A stretch of DNA of 64,000 bases. It comes from Marinobacter shengliensis. GTDB taxonomy: Bacteria; Pseudomonadota; Gammaproteobacteria; Pseudomonadales; Oleiphilaceae. The notes beneath the pieces are model-generated. The model did not search any database. It worked only from the letters and a program-made list of their open reading frames with translations, and was not told the DNA's origin. Positions 11,562 to 19,883 of this stretch are shown in pieces (positions within the stretch are counted from its first letter, which is position 1; the number at the start of each line of letters is the position of its first letter). The stretch lies in contig NZ_PXNO01000022.1 in assembly GCF_003007715.1 (NCBI RefSeq), positions 1-64,000 of the forward strand. Direction: 5' to 3'. A program made the position numbers and the translations under genes.

Positions 11562-11667
11562 CTTCCGGATTTCCGGACATGCACAGGCTCAAATCACCTT
11601 CGATCCCCGGCAGTGCGGCCTTTACAGACGTGTCCGGCTTTTCATACAGCGTCCTGCGATCCGGACA
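11562..11667 (-). promoter_or_regulatory. Upstream activator dyads of the oligomer hydrolase promoter
   Basis: CGTCC-N8-GGACA at 11650-11667 matches the dyads upstream of the TRAP operon. A half-conserved copy (CTTCC-N8-GGACA, 11562-11579) shares its whole centre with the dyad at 9223-9240. A TGTCC half-site lies at 11631-11635. All lie 63-183 bp upstream of the -24 element and overlap the leader of the divergent esterase gene. Confidence 0.6.
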
Positions 11668-11743
11668 CATGCCCCCATCGACATCCATCTTCAGCGGCAG
11701 CTCGTATCATCGGGGTAATTGGCAAGCCTTAAGGAGGCAGGGA

Positions 11744-12664
11744 GTGATCGTTCGTAATGTCAGGTATTTCAGTGCCATCATGGCCATGTCCGCCCTGTTC
11801 CTGACAGGTTGCGCCAGCCACCAGCCAACGCCATCACACTCCGTTACCCTGCCGGAAACCGGGTTCACCGTTCATTCCTCACTCCGATATTCACCGGATA
11901 CCTGGCCAGAGCCGCTGTACGCCGATCTCTACGTGCCTGAGCGCACTGATCCTGCCCCGGTAGTTCTGATGGTTCATGGTGGTGGTTGGGAGCGTCGCTC
12001 TCGAAGCGATATGACCTGGGTGGCGGAGTCCCTGGCCAGCCAGGGATTCGCCGTGCTCAACGTGGATTACCGGTTCGCCCCGGACTTCACGTTTCCGGCA
12101 CAGCTGCACGACCTGCAGATCGCCCGCCACTGGCTGAACCGGAATGCTGGCCGCTATGGCCTGGACACTTCCCGGGTCACTGGCTTCGGCTTCTCCTCGG
12201 GCGCTCACCTGGTGGCCCTGCTAGCGACTGTCGCCAGCACAGACAGCGATCTGAACACCCCCCATGGCGGACCGGACACGGCCTTACAGGCAGCGGTGGC
12301 CGGCGGGCTTCCAGCGGACTTGCCCGCCTTTGGCTCTGGCCGGCTATTGCGTCAGCTTCTGGGGGCTGAATTGGAAGAACAACCCGATCGTTACCAACGG
12401 GCGTCTCCGGTTACCCATGTGAGTGCAGCAACGCCGCCGTTTTTCCTGTTTCACGGCACCATGGATATGTTGGTTCCGTTCAGTCAGGCCGAGCGTTTTG
12501 CCGAGGCCCTGGATGCCCAGGGGGTGTATCGCGAGATCTACCGGATGCGCCTGCGGGGCCATGTCACCAGCTTTCTGACCGCCGGCAATGCGGTCGATCA
12601 GGCGGCCCGGTTCCTGGCTCGCCAGGGCGCCGGGCCGCAATCAGCCCAGGCGAATGAACGGTAA
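11744..12664 (+). CDS. Alpha/beta hydrolase lipoprotein (esterase/lipase, HSL-like)
   Basis: About 306 residues. The N-terminus has a lipobox, ALFLTGC, so the mature protein should be lipid-anchored. The catalytic set is visible: oxyanion HGGGW, nucleophile GFSSGAH, an aspartate in GTMDMLVP and a histidine in LRGHV. It hydrolyses carboxyl esters; the substrate is unknown. The start is GTG 11744, preceded by a strong AAGGAGG. An in-frame ATG at 11555 lies among the dyads of the divergent hydrolase promoter and has no ribosome binding site. It is divergent from the oligomer hydrolase and may be co-regulated with it. It overlaps the next gene tail-to-tail by 24 bp. Confidence 0.85.
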   Translation: MIVRNVRYFSAIMAMSALFLTGCASHQPTPSHSVTLPETGFTVHSSLRYSPDTWPEPLYADLYVPERTDPAPVVLMVHGGGWERRSRSDMTWVAESLASQGFAVLNVDYRFAPDFTFPAQLHDLQIARHWLNRNAGRYGLDTSRVTGFGFSSGAHLVALLATVASTDSDLNTPHGGPDTALQAAVAGGLPADLPAFGSGRLLRQLLGAELEEQPDRYQRASPVTHVSAATPPFFLFHGTMDMLVPFSQAERFAEALDAQGVYREIYRMRLRGHVTSFLTAGNAVDQAARFLARQGAGPQSAQANER

Positions 12665-13000
12665 CAGGCTCAACCCGAGAATAACGGCAATGGCGATGAG
12701 TGCCGCCAGGAAGGTGACCGGCCGGAGTCGAAACTGATACCAGAGCCCGGTTTCACCACGCTGGCAACGGGCCAGGTAGTCTTCGCGCTGGGCCTGAAGG
12801 CGGCGTGCCTGGTAGTCATCCAACAGCGCCCGGGCGCGCTCCGCCTCGTCATCGTCATGCACCCAGAAACCGCCCATGCTGATGCCCCAGCGGCTGGGTG
12901 GTGTTTCGTAATAGCGCACCTCATGCTCTTCGAACAGGGCGCGGATATCGTCGGCCTCGTCGTCGGGTACGTTACGCAGGTTCATCAGGTGGTGGGGCAT
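12641..13000 (-). CDS. DUF6164 family small membrane protein
   Basis: 119 residues starting MPHHLMNLRNVPDDEADDIR. An N-terminal soluble region (MNLRNVPDDEADDIRALFEEH, WGISMGGFWV) is followed by an acidic/helical stretch and a C-terminal hydrophobic segment near residues 93-115. I recognise it as the DUF6164 type, whose function is unknown. The in-frame upstream extension to 13240 is rejected because it overlaps the divergent DUF2868 gene and is low in hydrophobic or conserved character. Confidence 0.75.
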   Translation of the reverse strand: MPHHLMNLRNVPDDEADDIRALFEEHEVRYYETPPSRWGISMGGFWVHDDDEAERARALLDDYQARRLQAQREDYLARCQRGETGLWYQFRLRPVTFLAALIAIAVILGLSLLPFIRLG

Positions 13001-13083
13001 AGGGCGTTCCGGCTGGCTTAACGGGCGTTGTTGGCTATATCCTAGCAGGAAAGCATAACCGACCGAATGCAACAGGATTCTGC

Positions 13084-14496
13084 ATGAGCCACCATCCCCT
13101 TCGTCTGCTGCTGGAGTTTGATGACCGCATCCAGCGCGACAGGGAGCAAGCCCCCGCCTTTCTGCACCGCCGGGACCGGCGTTTTGCACTGGACTGCGAA
13201 CAGCAGGGCATTCGCCCCGACGCAGCGGCCTGGCTGGCACACATGCAGCGACTCAGCGGCCCCGGCAGTGCAAGCCAGGCGAACCACAAGCTCGAGTTGC
13301 AGTGGCAACGTATCCAGCGTGGTTTTATCGCAGCCGGGGCACTGTTCGGGTTGATTACCATGGCCGGCCTGCTGTTCTACGATGGCGGCCAGCGCATCAA
13401 TATCACGGTGTTCGTGGCATTTGTGCTGCTGCAGCTGTTGCTGGCTACCGCAACCACCGTCCAGGCGGTTGCCGGCTGGCAGCCCTGGGGTTGGTTGCAA
13501 CGGCGGTTGCAGCCGCAACTGCCGGGGCAAACCCTGGCACAATTGCAACCGCTGTTGATGGCCCGCGCCGCCCACGCCGGCGGCACCGCGTTCGCCACCA
13601 CCGGGCTACTGACCCTGCTGGTGTTGCTTGTTATTCAAGACCTGGCCTTTGGCTGGAGCACCACACTCGACACGGCCGCCGGCGGGTATCACACACTGGT
13701 GCAGGCGCTTGCCACCCCCTGGGGCTGGCTGTGGCCGGCGGCTGTGCCGTCCCAGGAACTGGTCGAAGCCACGCGGTTTTTCCGGGCGGCTCCGGATAGC
13801 GCCGGCACAGCCCCGGCGCAATGGGGCCAATGGTGGCCATTTGTCGTCATGCTGTGGCTAACCTGGGTGCTGGTGCCCCGTTTGATGCTGCTGGCTTTCA
13901 GCCACTGGCTGATCAACCACAAGGCCGTCCGGATTCTGCAGCAGCATCCCGGCATGCAAGCGCTGGCCTGGCGCATGGAAACCCCGACCCTGGACACCGG
14001 CAACCAGCACAACGACGCCGACGACCTTCCCGACACCACCACCCGGGCCCGGACCGTCGAACTATCAGACACGGACCATATTGTCTGTTGGGCCGGCGCC
14101 GGTGAGCCGGAGTTACCGCAACAACTACTTGGCAACCAGACCCAGATCCTCAAGGCTGGAGGCCGGGCCTCCCTGGAAGAGGATGACCGGGTACTGGCAA
14201 CCCTGGCGCAGGCCCTGGCGCAGAGCCCGGAACCCAGCGTTATGTTGATCACCCGCAGTTGGGAGCCCCCCACCGGTGAACTGCACGACTTCCTGGACCA
14301 TGCCCGGGCACAATGGCCAGGGAATACCCGTGTACTGATACTGCCGCTGGCCTCCGACGCCAACCGGGCGCCGGCCGACCACTTGCTCCAGCCCTGGCTG
14401 CGCTTTACCGAGCGACTACCGGAGGGCTTTGCCCAGGTCACCGTGCTGCCGTCCGTGCCGGATAACCCCTACCAGACCGGAAACGAACGCCCATGA
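13084..14496 (+). CDS. DUF2868 family membrane protein
   Basis: 470 residues. An N-terminal soluble segment contains RRDRRFAL. Four or so hydrophobic segments follow between about 80 and 285, and then a cytoplasmic C-terminal half with VCWAGAGEPE and LITRSWEPP. This pattern matches DUF2868, a family of unknown function usually paired with the GTPase encoded next. The stop overlaps that gene's ATG by 4 bp, so the two are probably translated together and act as a pair at the membrane. Confidence 0.8.
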   Translation: MSHHPLRLLLEFDDRIQRDREQAPAFLHRRDRRFALDCEQQGIRPDAAAWLAHMQRLSGPGSASQANHKLELQWQRIQRGFIAAGALFGLITMAGLLFYDGGQRINITVFVAFVLLQLLLATATTVQAVAGWQPWGWLQRRLQPQLPGQTLAQLQPLLMARAAHAGGTAFATTGLLTLLVLLVIQDLAFGWSTTLDTAAGGYHTLVQALATPWGWLWPAAVPSQELVEATRFFRAAPDSAGTAPAQWGQWWPFVVMLWLTWVLVPRLMLLAFSHWLINHKAVRILQQHPGMQALAWRMETPTLDTGNQHNDADDLPDTTTRARTVELSDTDHIVCWAGAGEPELPQQLLGNQTQILKAGGRASLEEDDRVLATLAQALAQSPEPSVMLITRSWEPPTGELHDFLDHARAQWPGNTRVLILPLASDANRAPADHLLQPWLRFTERLPEGFAQVTVLPSVPDNPYQTGNERP

Positions 14497-15923
14497 ACCA
14501 GCAGCCGGTTTTCGCGGTGGTTGGCCACCCCAACAAAGGCAAGTCCAGTGTGGTGGCCACCCTGTCCCAGAACGACGCCATCGCCATCGCCCTGGAACCG
14601 GGCACCACCCGGGCCCGACAGGCCTACCCGCTCAGTGTTGATGGCCAGCAGCTGTACACCCTGGTCGACACCCCCGGCTTCCAGCGACCCCGGCGGGTAC
14701 TGCAGTGGTTGGAAGCCCACAGCCTGTCGGCCTCCGACCATCCGGAAACCGTCCGGGCGTTCGTGCTCCAGCACCAGGGCGATGATCGCTACGTGGATGA
14801 ATGCGAATTGCTGACACCCGTTATCGAAGGCGCCGGGATCATTTACGTGGTGGATGGTTCCGTGCCCTACAGTACCGAGCACGAGGCGGAAATGACCATC
14901 CTGCGCTGGACTGGCCGGCCAAGCCTGGCCCTGATCAACAGCATAGGTGATGACGACTACAGCGATACCTGGCAGGCCGCACTCGGCCAGTTCTTTCAGG
15001 TTGTCCGCAAGTTCGACGCCGTTCGCGCCCCATTCGAGCAGCATCTCAGCCTGCTCAAAGCCTTCGGACAGCTTGAACCGGACTGGGAGCAGACCCTCGC
15101 CCGGGCCACCGACCTGCTGGCCCAGCAACGACAACAGCGCCGCCACCAGGCCGCCGGCCTGATCGCGCGAGCCCTGGAAGACATGATGGGCTATCAGGAG
15201 AAGCGCACACTCACCCTGGATCAGGTGGCCAGCATCAGTGATGCTTCCCTGGCTGAAACCCTGCGGGACCGCTGGTATCGGCATCAGCGCCAGCGCGAAC
15301 AGACCCTGCGGGTGAACATTGAACACCTGTACCAGCATCAGCGCATCCAGCGACAGGAGGCAGAGCTGGAATGGGCCAACCAGCACGACCTGTTCTCCGA
15401 AGACACCCGGAAACACTGGGCGGTCAGCAGGAAGTATCTGGCCGGGGCTGGCTTTGGTGCGGGTGCGGTCGGGGGTGCCGGCATTGACGCCGCGACCTTC
15501 GGCACCTCCCTGGGCACCGGAGCCCTGGTGGGTGGGCTGATCGGTGCCGCCGGCAGCTACTTTTACGGTGACCGGCTGCTGCTCCCGGCCCTGAACATCG
15601 GCCCCCTGAAAGATGGTTTGAAAAGCGCTACCTTCGGCCCCGTACAGGACAGCCAGTTCGGCTATGTTGTCCTGGGCAGGGCGGTGGATCACTGGTGGCA
15701 CATCAGCCACCGAAACCACGCCGGCCGCGACCTTCTGGAGCTGGAACCGGCCGATCAGCACTGGCTGGAACGGCTCGATAAACACAGTCGCCGGGAGATC
15801 CAGAAAGCCTTCGACCGTTGTCGCAAACAAAAATCTCTCGGCCACCAGCAACGACAGATTCTGGCAACCGCCATTGAGCATGCCATGATGGTTTACGACG
15901 ATTGGCGGTTGAATCGGCCTTAA
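14493..15923 (+). CDS. DUF3482 family GTPase
   Basis: 476 residues. The N-terminal G domain has G1 GHPNKGKSS (about 11-19), a threonine in GTTRARQ (G2) and DTPG (G3). The G4 NKxD motif is not obvious; an INSIGDDD segment sits where it might be. A glycine-rich, membrane-active segment follows around 315-355 and then a basic C-terminus. It matches the DUF3482 GTPase family, always seen with DUF2868 in my recollection. The role is unknown; membrane association is inferred from the glycine-rich segment and the partner. Confidence 0.82.
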   Translation: MNQQPVFAVVGHPNKGKSSVVATLSQNDAIAIALEPGTTRARQAYPLSVDGQQLYTLVDTPGFQRPRRVLQWLEAHSLSASDHPETVRAFVLQHQGDDRYVDECELLTPVIEGAGIIYVVDGSVPYSTEHEAEMTILRWTGRPSLALINSIGDDDYSDTWQAALGQFFQVVRKFDAVRAPFEQHLSLLKAFGQLEPDWEQTLARATDLLAQQRQQRRHQAAGLIARALEDMMGYQEKRTLTLDQVASISDASLAETLRDRWYRHQRQREQTLRVNIEHLYQHQRIQRQEAELEWANQHDLFSEDTRKHWAVSRKYLAGAGFGAGAVGGAGIDAATFGTSLGTGALVGGLIGAAGSYFYGDRLLLPALNIGPLKDGLKSATFGPVQDSQFGYVVLGRAVDHWWHISHRNHAGRDLLELEPADQHWLERLDKHSRREIQKAFDRCRKQKSLGHQQRQILATAIEHAMMVYDDWRLNRP

Positions 15924-15939
15924 CTGGCATGTTTATACT
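15909..15939 (+). promoter_or_regulatory. Possible sigma-70 promoter of ectC
   Basis: TTGAAT at 15909-15914 and TATACT at 15934-15939 with a 19-bp spacer, overlapping the end of the GTPase gene. The spacer is long, so this is tentative. Confidence 0.35.
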
Positions 15940-15973
15940 GTACGGCTATTCCATCACACAATGAGGAATGCGA

Positions 15974-16369
15974 ATGAAAATTGTACGAGTGCAAGACATT
16001 ATCGGTACCGAGCGCGAAGTCACCGGCCCAGGCTGGACCAGCCGCCGCATGCTGCTGAAAAAAGACGGCATGGGTTTCTCGTTCCACGAAACCATTATTC
16101 CCGCCGGTGCCGAGCTTAACCTCTGGTACAAGCATCATCTGGAAGCGGTTTACTGCGTTGCCGGTAACGGCAAAATCCTGGATAAGGCCACCGGCGAAAC
16201 CCACGAGATCACCGATGGCACCCTGTATGCACTCGACAAGCACGACCAGCATACCCTTTACGGTGGCACCGAAGACATGCGCCTGATCTGTGCCTTCAAC
16301 CCTCCGGTCACCGGCCGCGAAGTACACGACGAAGACGGCGCCTACCTGCCCGACACCAGCGAAGACTGA
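15974..16369 (+). CDS. ectC: L-ectoine synthase, solitary copy
   Basis: 131 residues, the normal EctC length. It is a cupin-fold enzyme that cyclises N-gamma-acetyl-diaminobutyrate to ectoine. Recognisable family segments are [32 protein letters not shown] and LDKHDQHTL. The ATG at 15974 follows TGAGGA at good spacing; the ATG two codons earlier does not. ectA and ectB are not next to it, so this is an orphan ectC. The rest of the pathway could be elsewhere in the genome, or the enzyme could serve imported precursors or hydrolyse related compounds. An MFS carrier gene starts 11 bp downstream. Confidence 0.93.
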   Translation: MKIVRVQDIIGTEREVTGPGWTSRRMLLKKDGMGFSFHETIIPAGAELNLWYKHHLEAVYCVAGNGKILDKATGETHEITDGTLYALDKHDQHTLYGGTEDMRLICAFNPPVTGREVHDEDGAYLPDTSED

Positions 16370-16380
16370 ACCCGCTTGTC

Positions 16381-17571
16381 GTGACAACCCCCTCGGCAAC
16401 CACTGCACCGCCATCGCCAGCCAGGCTGCTGCCGGTGGCGGTGCTGCTTTGGCTGGCCGGTGTTTACCTGAGAATTCCGGTACTGGTGGCGCCGCCACTG
16501 GCGCCATTTATTTCAGATGAACTAGGCCTTACCCAGGCCCTGACCGGCGCCCTCACCACTTTACCCATCCTGATGCTGGCCATTGGCGCCATGCCTGGCT
16601 CCCTGGCCATTTCCCGCATCGGCCCCAGAAACACCCTGGCCATGGCCATGGTGATCATGGTGATCGGCTCCGCAGGTCGCGGCCTGGTGCCGGACACTAC
16701 CACGCTGATGCTCGCCAGCGCGGTCATGGGGCTCGGCGTCGCCATGATGCAACCGGCATTACCGGCTTTGCTGCCACGCTGGCTGGCGCCCCATCACCTG
16801 GCCATCGGCTCTGCCATCTACATGAACGGCATGTTGATGGGCGAATTCATTGGTGCCGGCATCACATTACCGGTGCTCATGCCATTGCTGGATAACAGCT
16901 GGCGCGCCACGCTGCTGGCGTGGTCGTTACCGGCACTTCTGGTTGCCGCAGCCCTGTTTCTGCCCAAGCGGGACCTGGCACGGCCGGTGCGCCGCAGCGC
17001 CTGGCTGCCAGACTGGAAAAACCCGCTGACCCTGCGTATTGGCCTGCTGTTGGGCTTGTCCGGCTCCATGTTTTTTGGCCTTAACGCCTACATGGGGAAC
17101 CTGCTGGAACAGCAGGGGCATTTTGAGAAGCTGGCAGACGCGCTTTTCTGGTATAACTTTGCGCAAGTGGTGGCCTCGCTGCTGATGCTCAAGATGGCCC
17201 GATTCTGGGTAGGTAAGCGCAGCATGATCATCTTGATGGCGGTGCTCAGTATCGCCGGCACCGGCGGCACCCTTGTCCTTGAGGGGTGGCCAGCCATATT
17301 CAGCGCCACCCTGATGAGTTTTGTTGCCGGTATCCTGCTGATTCTGCTGGTTGCGCTGCCACCACTGCTGGTACGCTCGGAGGAAACCGGGAGGTTGTCG
17401 GCCGGCACGTTTCTGGTGGGCTATACCCTGGCGTTTTCAGTGCCCATGATCGGCGGCCTGATTGCCGACTGGAGCGGGGATATCCGCCACGCCATCATGG
17501 TGATGGTAGGGTATAGCCTGCTGGTGTTACCCATAGCCTTTACCCTGGATCTGCGCCGTCGACCGGCCTGA
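16381..17571 (+). CDS. MFS transporter (CynX/NimT-like)
   Basis: 396 residues with about 12 hydrophobic segments. The loop SRIGPRNTLAM after segment 2 is an MFS signature-like region. It resembles the CynX/NimT branch, which moves cyanate, nitroimidazoles or other small anions; the substrate here is unknown. It starts with GTG 11 bp after ectC, so co-transcription is likely. A role with ectoine-related compounds is possible but unsupported by sequence alone. Confidence 0.8.
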   Translation: MTTPSATTAPPSPARLLPVAVLLWLAGVYLRIPVLVAPPLAPFISDELGLTQALTGALTTLPILMLAIGAMPGSLAISRIGPRNTLAMAMVIMVIGSAGRGLVPDTTTLMLASAVMGLGVAMMQPALPALLPRWLAPHHLAIGSAIYMNGMLMGEFIGAGITLPVLMPLLDNSWRATLLAWSLPALLVAAALFLPKRDLARPVRRSAWLPDWKNPLTLRIGLLLGLSGSMFFGLNAYMGNLLEQQGHFEKLADALFWYNFAQVVASLLMLKMARFWVGKRSMIILMAVLSIAGTGGTLVLEGWPAIFSATLMSFVAGILLILLVALPPLLVRSEETGRLSAGTFLVGYTLAFSVPMIGGLIADWSGDIRHAIMVMVGYSLLVLPIAFTLDLRRRPA

Positions 17572-17637
17572 GTATCATCTGTCAGCCAATAAACATCGTA
17601 TGGAAGCCGTTAAGCCCCATGCTCAAGCAAGGACTCT

Positions 17638-19710
17638 GTGTTGAAACTGGCCACCCTGATTAACCAGCTCGCGGATGAAGACACCAGCGCCCTGAAAACA
17701 CTCAGCCTGGTGGTGGACTGGATTCGCCCGCAACGGAGCGAAACCGTCCACAACGCCGTTGACCGCATGAAGCAATTGGAAGCGGCCCTGACCGAGAACC
17801 TGGACGTACACCTGGCAGTTTCTGGCCGGCTGCAGGAATGGCTCGACCAGGCACAGTTTTTCCAGTTGTTGTCTGGCCTGGGGCTCTATTCCCGCCGGGG
17901 CTTCCTGAAAGAAATCGGCGAGCGCCTTTACGAGCGAATCAACCCGGCCCCCAAAGACCGCAACAACGTCAAGAACGTGCTGTTTGTGGTGTTCCACCGC
18001 AAAGACGATGCCGAATGGATTCACCGCATCCCCGATGAGGCTTTAATCCGCCTGTTGACTACCCTCTGGCACTTTTCGCCCTCGGCCCTGGAACGCACCC
18101 GCAATCGCATTTACAGCCAGATGCTCAACGCCCTGGAGATGATGTCCATCTGGGTCGCCGCCGAGGAACTGGAGCCCAACATCCTGCGCTTGAACCCGAA
18201 GATCATCGACCGGGAATCCGCCTTCGTGGCCCTTCAGCGGGAAATCGCCGCGCTGGTGCAATCCTGGGGGCATGCCCTGCAGGAAAAGGAATCCGTTGAG
18301 CTGGACGATGCCCACGCCCGGGTACTGATTGAACAATGCCGTGAAGAGATTGACCGACTGCAACGCAAATCCGTCACCGCCGGCTCCACCATGGCGCTGA
18401 CCCACCTGCTGGAGCGGCTGCACCAGACCCTGGACCGGATTGAACACCTGCTGGATATTCTGGACCCGGCAGACCCGGTTAAACGGCTCAATCGCTCCGT
18501 GGAACTGTTCAAGACCCTGGTCCAGGCCAGCGCCGAGCGCCACGGCGTCAGAGCCCTGTGGCGCGCCAATCTCAGGCTGATGTCCCGCAGCGTCACCGAG
18601 AACGCCAGCGACCACGGCGAGCATTACATCGCCGGCAGCCGAAAAGAATACCTGGCCATGCTGGCCTCAGGCGCCGGCGGCGGGTTTATCATCGCCTTCA
18701 TGGCACTGATCAAAATCCAGATACTCCAACTGGACCTGACCAAGGGTTGGGAAACCCTCTGGGTCAGCCTGAACTACGGCATCGGCTTCATGATCATCCA
18801 CATGCTGCACTGCACCGTGGCCACCAAACAGCCCGCCATGACTGCCGCCAGCATCGCCGAAAAAGTCGAGCAGGGCGAGCAGGGCCGCGCCAACGCCCGC
18901 AAACTGGCGGAACTGCTGGTCCGGGTTGGCCGCACCCAATTCGTCGCCATCATGGGCAACGTCGCCGTCGCCCTTTCTGTGGCTTTCGCCGTTGGCTCGT
19001 TATACAGCCATGTGCAAGGCGTTCCGCTGATCAGTACCGAACGCTACGATTACATGCTCACCGGCATCCACCCCTGGCAAAGCCTGGCCTTGATGTACGC
19101 CGCCATCGCCGGTGTCTGGCTGTTCTTCTCAGGCCTGGTGGCCGGCTACTTCGACAACCGCGCAGCCTACCTGAACCTGGCCGAACGCCTGGAACAACAC
19201 CCCCTGCTGCGCCCCCTGATGCCGCCGGAAACCCGCGCCCGCTTCGGCGCCTACGTGGCTGAACACTACGGCGCCCTGATGAGCAACTTCGTGTTCGGCG
19301 TGCTGCTCGGCGTCACCGGCTACATCGGCTACCTCCTGGCCCTGCCCATCGACATCCGCCACGTCGCCTTCTCCTCCGCCGACGTCGGCTACGCCATGAC
19401 CGTGTTCATCCCCGGCGCCAGCGACTTCGCCCTGTTCACCCTGTTCGCCCTGCTGATCGGCGGCGTCAACCTCATCGTCAGCTTCACCCTGGCCCTGAAC
19501 GTGGCACTCAGAGCCAGAAACACCCGGATATCCAGCTTCCCGAAACTGATCAAAGCCTGGTTCCAGGTGGTCGCTGAAAACCCCATGGCGCTGATTTACC
19601 CGCCAAGAGATCCGCTACCGGAACCAGACGACCTCAAAGAGGCTCAACCCGACAGCCCGCAAACCAAGGCCGAAAACAAAGAACAGCGCCAAAAGGCCCT
19701 ACAGAAATAA
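17638..19710 (+). CDS. Gcr family protein annotated as site-specific recombinase (PF10136-type)
   Basis: 690 residues, GTG start with AAGGA five bases upstream. Residues 1-330 are soluble and helical. From about 340 on there are several hydrophobic segments (340-365, 375-400, 435-455, 475-515, 545-575, 595-650), then a charged tail. It matches the family named 'site-specific recombinase Gcr'. However, I see no serine- or tyrosine-recombinase catalytic motif, and the membrane segments argue against a DNA recombinase. It should be treated as a membrane protein of unknown function. No mobile-element features surround it. Confidence 0.75.
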   Translation: MLKLATLINQLADEDTSALKTLSLVVDWIRPQRSETVHNAVDRMKQLEAALTENLDVHLAVSGRLQEWLDQAQFFQLLSGLGLYSRRGFLKEIGERLYERINPAPKDRNNVKNVLFVVFHRKDDAEWIHRIPDEALIRLLTTLWHFSPSALERTRNRIYSQMLNALEMMSIWVAAEELEPNILRLNPKIIDRESAFVALQREIAALVQSWGHALQEKESVELDDAHARVLIEQCREEIDRLQRKSVTAGSTMALTHLLERLHQTLDRIEHLLDILDPADPVKRLNRSVELFKTLVQASAERHGVRALWRANLRLMSRSVTENASDHGEHYIAGSRKEYLAMLASGAGGGFIIAFMALIKIQILQLDLTKGWETLWVSLNYGIGFMIIHMLHCTVATKQPAMTAASIAEKVEQGEQGRANARKLAELLVRVGRTQFVAIMGNVAVALSVAFAVGSLYSHVQGVPLISTERYDYMLTGIHPWQSLALMYAAIAGVWLFFSGLVAGYFDNRAAYLNLAERLEQHPLLRPLMPPETRARFGAYVAEHYGALMSNFVFGVLLGVTGYIGYLLALPIDIRHVAFSSADVGYAMTVFIPGASDFALFTLFALLIGGVNLIVSFTLALNVALRARNTRISSFPKLIKAWFQVVAENPMALIYPPRDPLPEPDDLKEAQPDSPQTKAENKEQRQKALQK

Positions 19711-19776
19711 AAAAGGGCCGCCAAAGCGACCCACAAAACAGTGACGAAAATCAGACTCCCCGAACACAGCTAGCAG

Positions 19777-19871
19777 GCCGTGGGGCGGGGAGGTCTTTTC
19801 CGCCGGAAAAAAGATGTCTGAGCGAAGCGAGTTGTTTTTTCCAGAGGAAAAGACCTCCCCGCTCCGCGGCC
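19777..19871. repeat. Long hairpin, family A copy 1 (constant core, locus-specific arms)
   Basis: A perfect 17-bp stem (19785-19801 with 19846-19862) extends outwards imperfectly to 19777/19871. An inner stem, GGAAAAAA (19805-19812) with TTTTTTCC (19835-19842), encloses the core GTCTGAGCGAAGCGAG. It lies between convergent genes (Gcr family protein and PLP decarboxylase) and could act as a bidirectional terminator. The same core with different arms occurs at 25955-26054 and 26173-26261. Confidence 0.85.
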
Positions 19872-19883
19872 AGACTCCCAAAC

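Noticed and set aside
12641..13240. Longer DUF6164 protein starting at 13240
   Set aside because: The extra 80 codons overlap the divergent DUF2868 gene and contain no plausible conserved sequence; the family start is at 13000.
14469..15881. Minus-strand ORF of 470 codons
   Set aside because: Antisense to the DUF3482 GTPase gene, which has G1 and G3 motifs and overlaps its partner gene.
17638..19710. Mobile element or integron recombinase
   Set aside because: No catalytic motifs, no terminal repeats or target duplications, and the protein has several membrane segments.
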